The translations under genes were made by a program, and so were the position numbers. Of a stretch of 64,000 bases of DNA, positions 54,384 to 63,855 are shown one piece after another (position 1 is the first letter of the stretch; every line of letters begins with the position of its first letter). The stretch lies in the NCBI GenBank assembly GCA_031385325.1, contig JANNBJ010000006.1:3065-67064 (forward strand), in the 5' to 3' direction. The notes beneath the pieces were generated by a model. It was not told the origin of the DNA and did not search any database. It saw nothing but the letters and a program-made list of their open reading frames with translations. This DNA is from SYFY01 sp031385325. Lineage in GTDB: Bacteria; Pseudomonadota; Gammaproteobacteria; Pseudomonadales; Azotimanducaceae.

Positions 54384-55994
54384 TTACATCCTGAATATGC
54401 CAAAGGTCGAGCGTGGTGATTTGCTGCGCCGGCAGGAAACAGCCAGGGCAAGTGCCAGTACTCTGCGTGTATCGACCGGACTGATGACACCGTCATCCCA
54501 AAGTCTTGCGCTCGCATAGAACGGGTGCCCTTCTGTGTCGTAACGGGCACGAATGTCGTCCATGAACGCTGTTTTGTCCTGCGCATCCCAGGCTTGTTTG
54601 CGCTGGGTCATCCCTTCTTCCCGAACCGTGGCCAGAACATGGGCTGCCTGTTCACCACCCATCACAGAGATGCGCGCGTTAGGCCACATCCACAGAAAAC
54701 GAGCACCATAGGCGCGACCACACATCGCATAGTTGCCGGCGCCGAACGACCCACCAATCACGACGGTGAATTTCGGAACGCGCGCGCAGGCAACTGCCGT
54801 CACCATCTTTGCACCATCTTTGGCAATACCCTGGTTTTCATACTTCCGACCAACCATGAAGCCGGTGATGTTCTGTAGAAAAACCAGCGGAATGCCGCGA
54901 CGATCAGCCAGCTGAATGAAGTGAGCACCCTTCAGCGCAGACTCGGAAAACAGAATGCCGTTGTTGGCGATAATCGCAACCGGCATGCCGTCGATGTGGG
55001 CAAACCCGCAAACCAGCGTCTCACCGTAAGTGCGTTTGAATTCGTGCCACTCCGAACCATCCACCAGTCGCGCGATGATCTCCCGGACATCCACTGGTGT
55101 ACGAGTATCGCGAGGCAGAATGCCATACAGCTCCTCGGCAGCAAATGCAGGCTCCTGCGAGGATTGAGTTGTGACTGTAGTTTCGTATACCGGCATGCTG
55201 TGACTGACGGCTTCACGGACCAGCATCAATGCGTGTTCGTCGTTTTCAGCCAGATAGTCGGTGACGCCTGATATACGGCTGTGTACGTCTCCGCCACCCA
55301 GACTCTCCGCGTCAACGATTTCCCCAGTCGCCGCTTTCACCAACGGCGGACCACCGAGAAATATCGTGCCCTGATTACGGACGATGATCGATTGATCACA
55401 CATCGCCGGAACGTATGCACCGCCTGCCGTACAGGAGCCCATAACGACCGCAATCTGTGGAATGCCTGCCGCCGAGAGGTTGGCTTGGTTGAAGAAGATT
55501 CGCCCAAAATGTTCCCGATCCGGAAAAACTCCCGCCTGCTCAGGCAGAAACGCGCCACCCGAGTCGACCAGATAGATGCACGGCAGGTGATTTTCCGCAG
55601 CAATTTCCTGAGCACGCAGATGTTTTTTCACGGTGATCGGGTAATAGCTGCCGCCCTTCACGGTCGCATCGTTGGCGACGATCATGCATTCGATGCCTGC
55701 CACACGCCCAATTCCTGCAATCAAACCTGCGGCAGGCAACCAGTCTTCATACAACTGATGGCCTGCAAGCTGGCCGATTTCCAGAAAGGGAGAGCCATTG
55801 TCGAGCACACGCCGAACGCGTTCCCGCGGCAGCAACTTGCCGCGCTCCACATGGCGGGCACGCGAACGCTCATCACCACCCAGTGCGATGCGTGACACGA
55901 GTTCGGTCAGTTCTTCAGTCAGCCTTCGATGATGGGTGGTGTTGGCGAGGTAAGTGTCGCTTCGCGCATCCACCGCAGTTCCGATCCTGGCCAT
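54384..55994 (-). CDS. Acyl-CoA carboxylase, carboxyltransferase subunit (MccB-like)
   Basis: The 536-residue crotonase-fold carboxyltransferase has GGSYYPITVKKHLRAQEIA, SGGAFLPEQAGVFPD and GSCTAGGAYVPAM, as in MCC and geranyl-CoA carboxylase beta chains. It passes the carboxyl from biotin to the acyl-CoA. The other leucine-degradation genes (isovaleryl-CoA dehydrogenase, methylglutaconyl-CoA hydratase) are not beside it, so the substrate stays open. Confidence 0.9.
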   Translation of the reverse strand: MARIGTAVDARSDTYLANTTHHRRLTEELTELVSRIALGGDERSRARHVERGKLLPRERVRRVLDNGSPFLEIGQLAGHQLYEDWLPAAGLIAGIGRVAGIECMIVANDATVKGGSYYPITVKKHLRAQEIAAENHLPCIYLVDSGGAFLPEQAGVFPDREHFGRIFFNQANLSAAGIPQIAVVMGSCTAGGAYVPAMCDQSIIVRNQGTIFLGGPPLVKAATGEIVDAESLGGGDVHSRISGVTDYLAENDEHALMLVREAVSHSMPVYETTVTTQSSQEPAFAAEELYGILPRDTRTPVDVREIIARLVDGSEWHEFKRTYGETLVCGFAHIDGMPVAIIANNGILFSESALKGAHFIQLADRRGIPLVFLQNITGFMVGRKYENQGIAKDGAKMVTAVACARVPKFTVVIGGSFGAGNYAMCGRAYGARFLWMWPNARISVMGGEQAAHVLATVREEGMTQRKQAWDAQDKTAFMDDIRARYDTEGHPFYASARLWDDGVISPVDTRRVLALALAVSCRRSKSPRSTFGIFRM

Positions 55995-56076
55995 CGGGGA
56001 TTCCGCCTTGGTGAGCCTCGAGTTTCGCAGGCTGTCCGGGAGCCGTCTAGACTAGCCGAAGGGCATGAACCCGAAA

Positions 56077-56093
56077 GCGCGCACGGACCGCGC
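56077..56093 (-). terminator. Possible terminator after the acetolactate synthase-like gene
   Basis: On the minus strand GCGCG, a seven-base loop, and CGCGC are followed by TTTC, 22 bases after the gene's stop. The T-run is short, so this is tentative. Confidence 0.35.
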
Positions 56094-56114
56094 AATCAGG
56101 TTTGATCTGCGGGG

Positions 56115-57767
56115 TTAAATTGTCGCGGTCAGCTCACCAAGCTTCTTCGTCAAAATCGCGTTTTCGCGATAGTCGATCGGAATGACCACCAGACTCGGTC
56201 CAGGTTCGTTGAAGGCTGCTTCCAGCGTCGCTTGTAGATCAGCGCTGTTTTCACAGCGGTGACCGCTCCAGCCGAACGCTTTGGCGAGGCCTAGCCATTC
56301 AGGGTTACCAAATGCGAGGTCCGTGTGGCGACCAAATTCATTGGTCTGCTTCCAGGCGATGAGGCCATAGGCATGATCCTCCCAGACCATCATGACGATG
56401 TTGACGCCAAGACGGGTGGCCGTTTCCATTTCCTGCACGTTCATCAGGAAACCTGCATCACCGCTGATACCGAGAATGCGTCGATCCGGATGGACCAAAG
56501 CGGCCGCAATGGCGCCAGGTAGCGCAAAGCCCATCGAACAGAAACCGTTGGGAATCAGACACGTATTGGGTTCATGGCAATGGTAATGGCGTGCAATCCA
56601 CATTTTGTGGGCGCCAACATCCGACAGAAGAATATCGTTGGGGCCAAGCACGGCTCGCGAATCCCAGATCGCCTTCTGCGGCCGAATCAGGCCCTTCTGG
56701 TCATCATCCTTGTACTCTTCAAGGTCTGCTTTCATCACTGCACGAGCATTGCTCTGATTGGCCAGGTCGAAGCGGAGACCGGTTGAAGCGTTGACGCGCT
56801 CGTTGAGCATCCACAGGAAGTGGCCAAGATCACCGACAACCTCGACCTGCGGGTGATAGTACTCATCAATCTCTGCAGGTAGAAAATCCGCATGGATGAT
56901 CGTCTTGGTCTTGCTCGGGTTCCACAGCCGCGGGTGGTACTCCACCATGTCGAAACCCAGTGCCAGAACGACATCGGCTTCATCGATGGCAAAGTTCATC
57001 CGGTCTTTCGTACCGAGCCCTACCGTATACAGACAATAGTCTGCATCCATATCGACACAGCCCTTGGCCATGAAGGTGCTGATGACGCCGATGCCAGTTT
57101 TCTCACACAACATCCTCAGCTGCTTGCTGGCCCTTTTACGGATGCAACCGTTACCGGCGATGATGATGGGCTTCTTCGCTTTGCTGAGCACCTCGAAGGC
57201 GTTGTTGACGACCTTGTCATCGGGAACCGGTCGGCGGAAGCGCACGGGTTTCATTGGCAGCGCATTGGTTGGCTGCTTGGCGATGTCTTCCGGTAATTCC
57301 AGATGCACCGCACCCGGTTTTTCCGTTCGCGCAATGCGAATCGCCTTGCGCACCATTTCTGGAATCGTGTCGGCGTGGCGAATCGTGTCGGCCCACTTCG
57401 TGACTGGTCGGAACATCGCGACCACATCCATGACCTGGTGCGATTCCTTGTGCAGCCGACGGGTTGAACCTTGTCCGGTCAACACCAGCATCGGTGCCCG
57501 ATCCATGTTGCTGTCCGCTACACCGGTGATGAGATTGGTGGCTCCGGGGCCAAGCGTGCCGAGGCACGCAGCCGGATTACCAGTGAGGCGTCCATAGATT
57601 TCCGCCATGAACGCAGCCCCTTGCTCATGCCGCGTGAGAACAAAGCGGATCGTCTTCGACTCTTCCAGTGACATCATGAAGTGGGCGTTTTCTTCACCCG
57701 GTACACCAAAGATGTACTCGATGCCTTCTGCTTCCAGACACTGAACAAAAAGATCTGACGCCTGCAT
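56115..57767 (-). CDS. TPP-dependent acetolactate synthase-like enzyme
   Basis: The 550-residue protein has the N-terminal TPP glutamate (Glu48 in TRHEQGAAFMAE), the central domain and a C-terminal TPP-binding GDAGFLMNVQEMETA. It looks like the single-subunit, catabolic AlsS type: no regulatory subunit gene adjoins it. It would join two pyruvates to acetolactate, but related decarboxylases share this pattern. It lies beside an aminotransferase and alanine dehydrogenase. Confidence 0.8.
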   Translation of the reverse strand: MQASDLFVQCLEAEGIEYIFGVPGEENAHFMMSLEESKTIRFVLTRHEQGAAFMAEIYGRLTGNPAACLGTLGPGATNLITGVADSNMDRAPMLVLTGQGSTRRLHKESHQVMDVVAMFRPVTKWADTIRHADTIPEMVRKAIRIARTEKPGAVHLELPEDIAKQPTNALPMKPVRFRRPVPDDKVVNNAFEVLSKAKKPIIIAGNGCIRKRASKQLRMLCEKTGIGVISTFMAKGCVDMDADYCLYTVGLGTKDRMNFAIDEADVVLALGFDMVEYHPRLWNPSKTKTIIHADFLPAEIDEYYHPQVEVVGDLGHFLWMLNERVNASTGLRFDLANQSNARAVMKADLEEYKDDDQKGLIRPQKAIWDSRAVLGPNDILLSDVGAHKMWIARHYHCHEPNTCLIPNGFCSMGFALPGAIAAALVHPDRRILGISGDAGFLMNVQEMETATRLGVNIVMMVWEDHAYGLIAWKQTNEFGRHTDLAFGNPEWLGLAKAFGWSGHRCENSADLQATLEAAFNEPGPSLVVIPIDYRENAILTKKLGELTATI

Positions 57768-57850
57768 GCTTGGTTCCCCCGAATCCTTAGGTTGATTTTG
57801 AGTCTAGCACCTGACTTTGCCAGCGCATATGCAGTGCGTGCAGAACATCT

Positions 57851-59245
57851 TCAGCACCCGGCTCTGACCCAGGCCAGTGTTTCATTGAGCGCAACATCGA
57901 ACTTGGTGAAGAGCTCATCGATCTGGGCTTCGTTGATGATCAGCGGCGGACAGAACGCAATCGAGTCGCCGAGATTGCGCACGATGAGACCGTGAGCCTC
58001 ACCGCGCTGAACACAATACGCGCCAACACCCTGTTTACCGGCGAACGCCTGTTTTGTCGTCTTGTCCTGCACCAGTTCGATCGCGCCAATCAATCCGAGA
58101 CCACGAACCTCACCCACCAGCGGATGATCGGCAAACGACTTCAGCCGTTGCTGGAATACCTCCGCAACCTTTGCGACATGCGCGAATATCTGCCGCTCTT
58201 CAAAGATCTCCAGCGTTTTTAATGCCACCGCCGCACATACCGGATGTCCCGAATAGGTGAAGCCATGCGCAAAGGTTCCCATACTCGCGGACAGTTCAAC
58301 CATGGGTTCGTACATGTATTCAGGGATGATGACCGCGCTGATTGGCAGATAGGCCGAAGACAGTGCCTTGGCCACAGACATCGTGGTTGGTTTCATACCC
58401 AGGGTCTGCGCACCAAATGGTTGACCGGTACGGCCAAAGCCACAGATCACCTCATCGTCGATCAACGCAATATCGTGTCGCTTAAGCACTTCTGCCACCG
58501 CGGGGAAGTAACCAGCGGGTGGAACGATGACACCGCCCGCACCCATCACCGGCTCTGCAATCATTGCCGCAATGGTCTCAGGCCCTTCTCTCAAGATCAG
58601 CGACTCGAGGTTGCTGACAATCCGACGCACAAAGTCTGCCTCGGTCTCACCCACCTGGCTGGCCCTGTAATAGTGCGGCGTATCCGTATGGAGCACGTTC
58701 GCAATCGGCAGGTCGAAGTGCGTATGAAAGTACGGCAGGCCAGTCAAAGAACCCGAAGCCACCGTCACTCCGTGGTAACCACGCCAGCGACTGATGATCT
58801 TCTTCTTGTCCGGCTTGCCGATGGCATTGTGGTAGTACCACATGAGTTTCATCTGGGTGTCGTTGGCATCACTGCCTGACAAGCCAAAGAACACACGTCC
58901 TGCCGCAAAGGGCATCATGGCCTTCAGTTTTTCTGCGAGTAACACGCTCGGCTCGTTGGTCTTGCCGCCAAAGAGCTGTGAATAGGACAGTGTGCGCATC
59001 TGCTCTGTCGCGACCTCGACCAGCGCTTCTTCGCCGTAGCCCAGTGCGGTGCACCACAGCCCTGACATCCCTTCGAGATACTGCTTGCCGTGGTTGTCCC
59101 AGAGATACACGCCTTTTGCACGGGCATGCACCTTCGGACCGGTGGCGTGAAATTGCTTCAGATTTGTTGTCGGGTGGAGCAGATGCTGCAGATCCTTGGC
59201 TTCAATCGAGTCGGCGGGGAATTCGTTGTGCAGTGGATTCGTCAT
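57851..59245 (-). CDS. Class III aminotransferase, omega-amine:pyruvate type
   Basis: The 464-residue fold-type I PLP enzyme has LSGSDANDTQMKLMWYYHNA, the IDDEVICGFGRTG motif and the Schiff-base lysine in SVAKALSSAYLPISA. It resembles putrescine/beta-alanine:pyruvate aminotransferases. With alanine dehydrogenase next to it, pyruvate could be recycled as amino acceptor. The amine donor is unknown. ATG 59245 is chosen over a GTG 36 bases earlier. Confidence 0.85.
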   Translation of the reverse strand: MTNPLHNEFPADSIEAKDLQHLLHPTTNLKQFHATGPKVHARAKGVYLWDNHGKQYLEGMSGLWCTALGYGEEALVEVATEQMRTLSYSQLFGGKTNEPSVLLAEKLKAMMPFAAGRVFFGLSGSDANDTQMKLMWYYHNAIGKPDKKKIISRWRGYHGVTVASGSLTGLPYFHTHFDLPIANVLHTDTPHYYRASQVGETEADFVRRIVSNLESLILREGPETIAAMIAEPVMGAGGVIVPPAGYFPAVAEVLKRHDIALIDDEVICGFGRTGQPFGAQTLGMKPTTMSVAKALSSAYLPISAVIIPEYMYEPMVELSASMGTFAHGFTYSGHPVCAAVALKTLEIFEERQIFAHVAKVAEVFQQRLKSFADHPLVGEVRGLGLIGAIELVQDKTTKQAFAGKQGVGAYCVQRGEAHGLIVRNLGDSIAFCPPLIINEAQIDELFTKFDVALNETLAWVRAGC

Positions 59246-59319
59246 GATGGTGAGCTTGTGCAGAGTGCGTTTCACCAGCACTTTACGTGATCACCGTCGA
59301 CGCAGCACCCGGATATTGT

Positions 59320-60411
59320 TCAGTGCAAAGGCGGCAATTTCAGCGCATGGCGCACGGCCGGATGCATGACTTCGCCGTCCTGCACATTCAAGCCGCTCGC
59401 AAATCCTGGATCCTGCGCGAGCGCTTGTTGCCAGCCGAGATCGGCCAGTGCCCGAACATACGGCAACGTCACGTTATTCAGCGCCAGCGTCGACGTCCTT
59501 GCCACCGCGCCTGGCATGTTGGTAACGCAGTAGTGCACCACACCCTCGTCGACGAATATGGGCTGATCGTGTGTGGTTGGCCGACTCGTTTCGAAACAAC
59601 CGCCCTGGTCTATGGAAATATCGACCATCGCCGCGCCATTTGGCATACGCCTGACCAGTTCACGTGACACCAGTTTTGGCGTGCTGTCGCCTGGGATCAG
59701 TACAGCGCCCACAACCAGATCTGCATCGTGCACGTGTTCTTCAATGGCATCGGCCGAGGCCATGAGCACTCGAGCGCGGCCTTCAAAGTGGTCCACCAGC
59801 GAGCGCATCCGTTCGACGGACTTTTCCAGGATCGCAACCTCCGCCTGCATGCCGACTGCCATAGCTGCTGCGTTGGCACCCGCAATGCCACCACCGAGAA
59901 TCACGACACGGCCGGGCTGCACACCGGGAACTCCACCGAGCAGAGTGCCTCGACCGCCATTGGCTCTTTGCAAGCACCAGGCACCGACCTGGATCGACAT
60001 ACGTCCGGCAACTTCACTCATGGGGCTCAGCAAAGGCAGCCCACCATGCGGACCGACCACCGTTTCATAAGCGATTGCGATGGCTCCCGATGCCATCAAC
60101 GCCTGCGCCTGCGCTGGATCAGCAGCCAGATGCAGGTAGGTGAAGAGAATCTGGCCGGCACTGAGCCGCGCGCATTCATGCAACTGCGGCTCTTTGACTT
60201 TGACAATGAGTTCCGCTTCGAACGCAGCGTCGGTGCTAACGAGTTGCGCTCCTGCGGCACGATATTGCTGATCGGTAAATCCTATGCCTTCGCCAGCGCC
60301 ATGCTCGACACACACAGTGTGACCAGCCCTGGTCAGTTCAAGCACGGAGGCGGGGGACAAGCCAACCCGATATTCGTGAACCTTGATTTCCTTTGGTACA
60401 CCAATCCGCAC
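59320..60411 (-). CDS. ald: Alanine dehydrogenase
   Basis: The 363-residue protein opens RIGVPKEIKVHEYRVGLSP, has the catalytic Lys/His region (ELIVKVKEPQ, FTYLHLA) and the NAD motif ILGGGIAGANAAAMA. It oxidatively deaminates L-alanine to pyruvate, or the reverse. It lies 74 bases upstream of the aminotransferase on the same strand and an SDR gene precedes it. Confidence 0.93.
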   Translation of the reverse strand: MRIGVPKEIKVHEYRVGLSPASVLELTRAGHTVCVEHGAGEGIGFTDQQYRAAGAQLVSTDAAFEAELIVKVKEPQLHECARLSAGQILFTYLHLAADPAQAQALMASGAIAIAYETVVGPHGGLPLLSPMSEVAGRMSIQVGAWCLQRANGGRGTLLGGVPGVQPGRVVILGGGIAGANAAAMAVGMQAEVAILEKSVERMRSLVDHFEGRARVLMASADAIEEHVHDADLVVGAVLIPGDSTPKLVSRELVRRMPNGAAMVDISIDQGGCFETSRPTTHDQPIFVDEGVVHYCVTNMPGAVARTSTLALNNVTLPYVRALADLGWQQALAQDPGFASGLNVQDGEVMHPAVRHALKLPPLH

Positions 60412-60451
60412 CAGTACCTCCGCACGTGTCCTGTCAACCAGACGAGTCAGG

Positions 60452-61267
60452 TCAAATCAGATCCGCAGCCTGCAGATCGAATTCGCGCATCACAGCATCA
60501 GCATAGTCGATGCGACCAGTGAGCTGTTTCGAATCCCCATACACCAGCCGCAAACAGGCTTCTGCCATGTGTTCAACCGGGGTTACCCGGTGTTTGCTCT
60601 GTTCGTTGATCAGGTTGTGATGTACGGCGCCCGGTGTAGCCACCAGACCCGGAGATATCACATTGACGCCAATACCATCGTTGTAATGCTCAACGGCAAG
60701 ACCTGTCGTGAACCGCTCGAGCGCTGCCTTGCACATGCCGTACACCGCGCCACCTGATCGGCCGAGCGTCTTCTCCGGATGAATCGCTGCGTGTGATGAA
60801 ATGTTGAGAATCCAGCCACTGCTTCGCGCGACCATGGCCGGCAGCACGCGCTGCGCGAGCTGGAATGGCCCCCATACCTGAACATCCATCATGAGTCGAA
60901 AGCGCTTCTCTGAAAAACTGGCGACCGGCGAATAAAAAGTGACCGCTGCGTTATTGACCAGGATGTCGACCGGACCAAAGGCGGCTTCGGCAGCATCGAT
61001 CAGGGCAAGTCGATCCTCCTCCTTTGACAGGTCGGAGCGTACCGCAATCGCTTCGCCGCCTGCTGCGCGAATCCGTTCGACCGTCGCACTGATACTTCCT
61101 GGCAATATGTGATCACCTTCGTCGACTGTACGAGCCGAAACCACCACTCGCGCGCCCTCCATCGCATAACGCAGCGCAATAGCCTCGCCTATGCCACGGC
61201 TTGCTCCGGTAACAACCGCGACCTTTCCTGCCAGCAATCCCTGCTTATTTACAGTTGGTGTCCCCAT
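60452..61267 (-). CDS. Short-chain dehydrogenase/reductase
   Basis: The 271-residue classical SDR has the cofactor motif TGASRGIG (20-27), NNAA (105-108), Ser157/158, and the catalytic Tyr176-x3-Lys180 in YGMCK. The substrate is unknown. It is first in the leftward ald-aminotransferase-ALS cluster. Confidence 0.88.
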   Translation of the reverse strand: MGTPTVNKQGLLAGKVAVVTGASRGIGEAIALRYAMEGARVVVSARTVDEGDHILPGSISATVERIRAAGGEAIAVRSDLSKEEDRLALIDAAEAAFGPVDILVNNAAVTFYSPVASFSEKRFRLMMDVQVWGPFQLAQRVLPAMVARSSGWILNISSHAAIHPEKTLGRSGGAVYGMCKAALERFTTGLAVEHYNDGIGVNVISPGLVATPGAVHHNLINEQSKHRVTPVEHMAEACLRLVYGDSKQLTGRIDYADAVMREFDLQAADLI

Positions 61268-61310
61268 GACTTGCTCTCCCCGATGAGTTGCTCAGTTAGA
61301 ATCCAGGCTT

Positions 61311-61853
61311 ATGTTACGCACAATCACTTTTCTGACCACTTCTGCTCTGGCGACTCTTGTCCTGGCCGCCGATCTGCCGGCCATCGACTTCGATATGACC
61401 GAGGTATGTTTCCAGGCGGCCGCAGAGTCCACCGATCTGGAAATCAGCGACCGAATCATTGGTTATTGCACGACCGCCCTGACCGAAGCGAAGACACCTG
61501 AAGCCGCGGCAGGAATCCTCAACCACCGAGCGATTCTGCGCATTCGCCAGGACAACCGGGCGGCCGCCAAAGCCGATCTGACCGAAGCCATTCGGATTCA
61601 TCCGGCTGATATCGACGCGCGTATGACACTAGGCTACCTGGCCTGGCTTGAAGGTGACCTGGTGACAGCGGAAAGCACCTACACCGACGCACTGGCGACC
61701 AAGGCACTGCCACTTGCGGCATTCAATCGAGGCATCATTCGTCGACAACGTGGCGATATCGTCGGCGCGATGCGCGATGCCCTGACTGCCGCGGGTCACT
61801 CGGCTGAATCAGTCGAACAACTCATGCCTTCGAGCGACACTCAGGCGCGGTAA
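61311..61853 (+). CDS. Exported TPR protein
   Basis: The 180 residues start with a signal peptide (LRTITFLTTSALATLVLAA) followed by tetratricopeptide helices (AKADLTEAIRIHPADIDARM, LGYLAWLEGD). It is a small periplasmic scaffold or adaptor of unknown partner. It is divergent from the SDR gene, and its last 13 bases overlap convergent alr. Confidence 0.7.
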   Translation: MLRTITFLTTSALATLVLAADLPAIDFDMTEVCFQAAAESTDLEISDRIIGYCTTALTEAKTPEAAAGILNHRAILRIRQDNRAAAKADLTEAIRIHPADIDARMTLGYLAWLEGDLVTAESTYTDALATKALPLAAFNRGIIRRQRGDIVGAMRDALTAAGHSAESVEQLMPSSDTQAR

Positions 61854-62887
61854 ATACGTTCCACGCGCGGGCCAACGCGGGTCAGAATCTCGTAACTGAA
61901 AGAACCAGCGGACGCGGCCATTTCATCCAGGGTGATGTCCCGACCGAAGACCTCAAGCCAGTCCCCCTCAACTAGCCTGCTACCCGTGATGTCGACCTGG
62001 AGAAGATCCATGCTCACGCGACCGACGATCGGAAATCGTCGCCCTGCTTCGGCCACCCATCCAACGTTGGACAACGTTCGCGGAATTCCATCGGCGTAGC
62101 CAATCCCAAGCGTCGCGATCTCGGCTACGTTGGCAGCGACATACATACCACCGTAACCAACGGGTTCGCCTGCCACGACACGTCGAATCTGCAGAATCCG
62201 GGCTTCAACTCGCGCCACCGCCCGCATCGGATTGGCCCGCTTCGTGAAGGGATTTCCACCATACAGAGCTATCCCCGGACGACCAAGGTGAGGGCGGTCG
62301 AACCGGTCATGGAAACGAGACAGAATGGCCGGGCTATTGCCCAGGCTGATCGATGCCTGCGGGAAGTGAGGGAGGATCGAGGCAAACCGATCGAGCTGAA
62401 CGGCGTTGAAAGGATGCTCGGGTTCGTCCGCGCAGGCCATGTGAGTAAGCACTGACTCGACGGTTAACCCTCGGAAATCAATTCCCTTGATCTCATGCCA
62501 GGGTAGTCCCAACCGGGCCATACCCGTATCCACGTGAATACTACAGAGCAGCCCCTGCCCACCCGTCCGCCAGGCATGCAGCTGATCCATCGTGTTGAGG
62601 ATTGGCTGCAAGTCGTGTTTACACAACACAGCAACGGTGGATACATCCGCCCCACCAAATACGTGTATCCGCGCAGACCGAGTCAGGGACCGTCTCAGTT
62701 GTACGCCTTCGACCACGCTTGCGACAAAGAAGTCGACACAGCCCAAACTTTGAAGATGGTGTCCGACCTGTGTCGCACCCATCCCGTAGGCGTCCGCCTT
62801 GAGCACCGCGCCACAGCAGGTGTATTGGTTCAGGGTTCGAAAATTATCGCCTAACGCATCCAGATCAACGGTGAGACGTGACGACAA
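61841..62887 (-). CDS. alr: Alanine racemase
   Basis: The 348-residue fold-type III PLP enzyme has Lys30 in AVLKADAYGMG and the LGIGYADGIPR segment. It supplies D-alanine for peptidoglycan. A second D-amino-acid link in the window is the D-aminoacylase-like gene at 6.5-8.2 kb, but they are far apart. Confidence 0.93.
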   Translation of the reverse strand: MSSRLTVDLDALGDNFRTLNQYTCCGAVLKADAYGMGATQVGHHLQSLGCVDFFVASVVEGVQLRRSLTRSARIHVFGGADVSTVAVLCKHDLQPILNTMDQLHAWRTGGQGLLCSIHVDTGMARLGLPWHEIKGIDFRGLTVESVLTHMACADEPEHPFNAVQLDRFASILPHFPQASISLGNSPAILSRFHDRFDRPHLGRPGIALYGGNPFTKRANPMRAVARVEARILQIRRVVAGEPVGYGGMYVAANVAEIATLGIGYADGIPRTLSNVGWVAEAGRRFPIVGRVSMDLLQVDITGSRLVEGDWLEVFGRDITLDEMAASAGSFSYEILTRVGPRVERIYRA

Positions 62888-62894
62888 TCGACCG

Positions 62895-63521
62895 TCAATT
62901 CAACGAATTGATGTAGGCGACGACGTTGCCAATCGCCGCGTCATCGACAAGCGTCGCAGCCATCGGCGACATCTGACGACCAAACACATCCTCGGGATGG
63001 TAACCGCGCAGGCCTTTGTTGAAATTCTGGATTTGACGGACGAGGTACCAATCGTCGAGCCCTGCCAGTCGAGGCCCGCCCATCTGCTCAAGCCCTTCGG
63101 CCTTTTGCCCATGACAAGCAGCACACACCGCATACGCAACCTTGCCCTTTGCAGCATCGCCTTTCACGGTTGGTGCATTCTTGGCCACAGGTAGAGAGCC
63201 TACATAGGCCACCAGATTCTCGATCGCGACAGGCGTGGATACGGTATTTGCCATTGGCCGCATTTGCATGCCAAACGTGTCACCCGGCTTCGTTCCGCGA
63301 TGGCCCAGTCGATAGGCCTCCAGTTGTCGGGCCAGATACCAGCCTTGCTGGCCGGCCAGACGTGGTGCGTTCATCGCCATGTTGCCTTCACCATTCTGGC
63401 CGTGGCAGGCAGAGCAGACCGCAAAGGCTGCTTTGCCTTGAACAACATCACCCGCCGCCATACACACCGGGGAAAGCATGGCGAATACAACCGCCACCAC
63501 ACGGACGTGTGCGTTTTTCAT
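62895..63521 (-). CDS. Dihaem cytochrome c4-like protein
   Basis: The 208-residue precursor has a signal peptide to about residue 23 and two similar cytochrome c domains with haem sites CSACH (36-40) and CAACH (133-137), each followed by an axial Met (MRPM, MSPM). Cytochrome c4 passes electrons to terminal oxidases. GAGGAATTG before ATG 63521 sets the start. Confidence 0.88.
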   Translation of the reverse strand: MKNAHVRVVAVVFAMLSPVCMAAGDVVQGKAAFAVCSACHGQNGEGNMAMNAPRLAGQQGWYLARQLEAYRLGHRGTKPGDTFGMQMRPMANTVSTPVAIENLVAYVGSLPVAKNAPTVKGDAAKGKVAYAVCAACHGQKAEGLEQMGGPRLAGLDDWYLVRQIQNFNKGLRGYHPEDVFGRQMSPMAATLVDDAAIGNVVAYINSLN

Positions 63522-63624
63522 CAATTCCTCGCAGATAAGATAACTAGACGTCGCACGACACCCAAACATCACAATAGCGTGCTTTGTTCTTATTATTTTC
63601 TATCCGCCGTCTTGCTGTCGTCGA

Positions 63625-63855
63625 CTACAAACTTTCCGTACGTCGCCAAAACGCATACCAGCGAATTTTCACATCGGTGCCATCACCGCGACGTGAATTT
63701 TGCCTTCGATCGGAAGCGAGTCCATCTCGCCTGGCCCTTAGCTCGAAAAGTCCTTTCGATGCACGGCGCCTATCCATTTCCGACCGGCGGTCTTCGCCGG
63801 AGCGTCGCGAGTCCAGAGATTCAGAGTCGACGGTAACCGTTGGTTCCGTCGCCAT
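63625..63855 (-). CDS. Small arginine-rich protein with RR/DRR repeats
   Basis: The 76 residues contain many Arg pairs (SRRSGEDRRSEMDRRR, SDRRQNSRRGDG) and end in KIRWYAFWRRTESL. AAGGA six bases before the ATG supports it. Similar small Arg-pair proteins occur in proteobacteria without known function. No other gene is seen from here to the window end. Confidence 0.5.
   Translation of the reverse strand: MATEPTVTVDSESLDSRRSGEDRRSEMDRRRASKGLFELRARRDGLASDRRQNSRRGDGTDVKIRWYAFWRRTESL

Noticed and set aside
57851..60411. Taurine degradation operon (Tpa, Ald, Xsc)
   Set aside because: The TPP enzyme resembles acetolactate synthase, not sulfoacetaldehyde acetyltransferase, and no pta gene is present.
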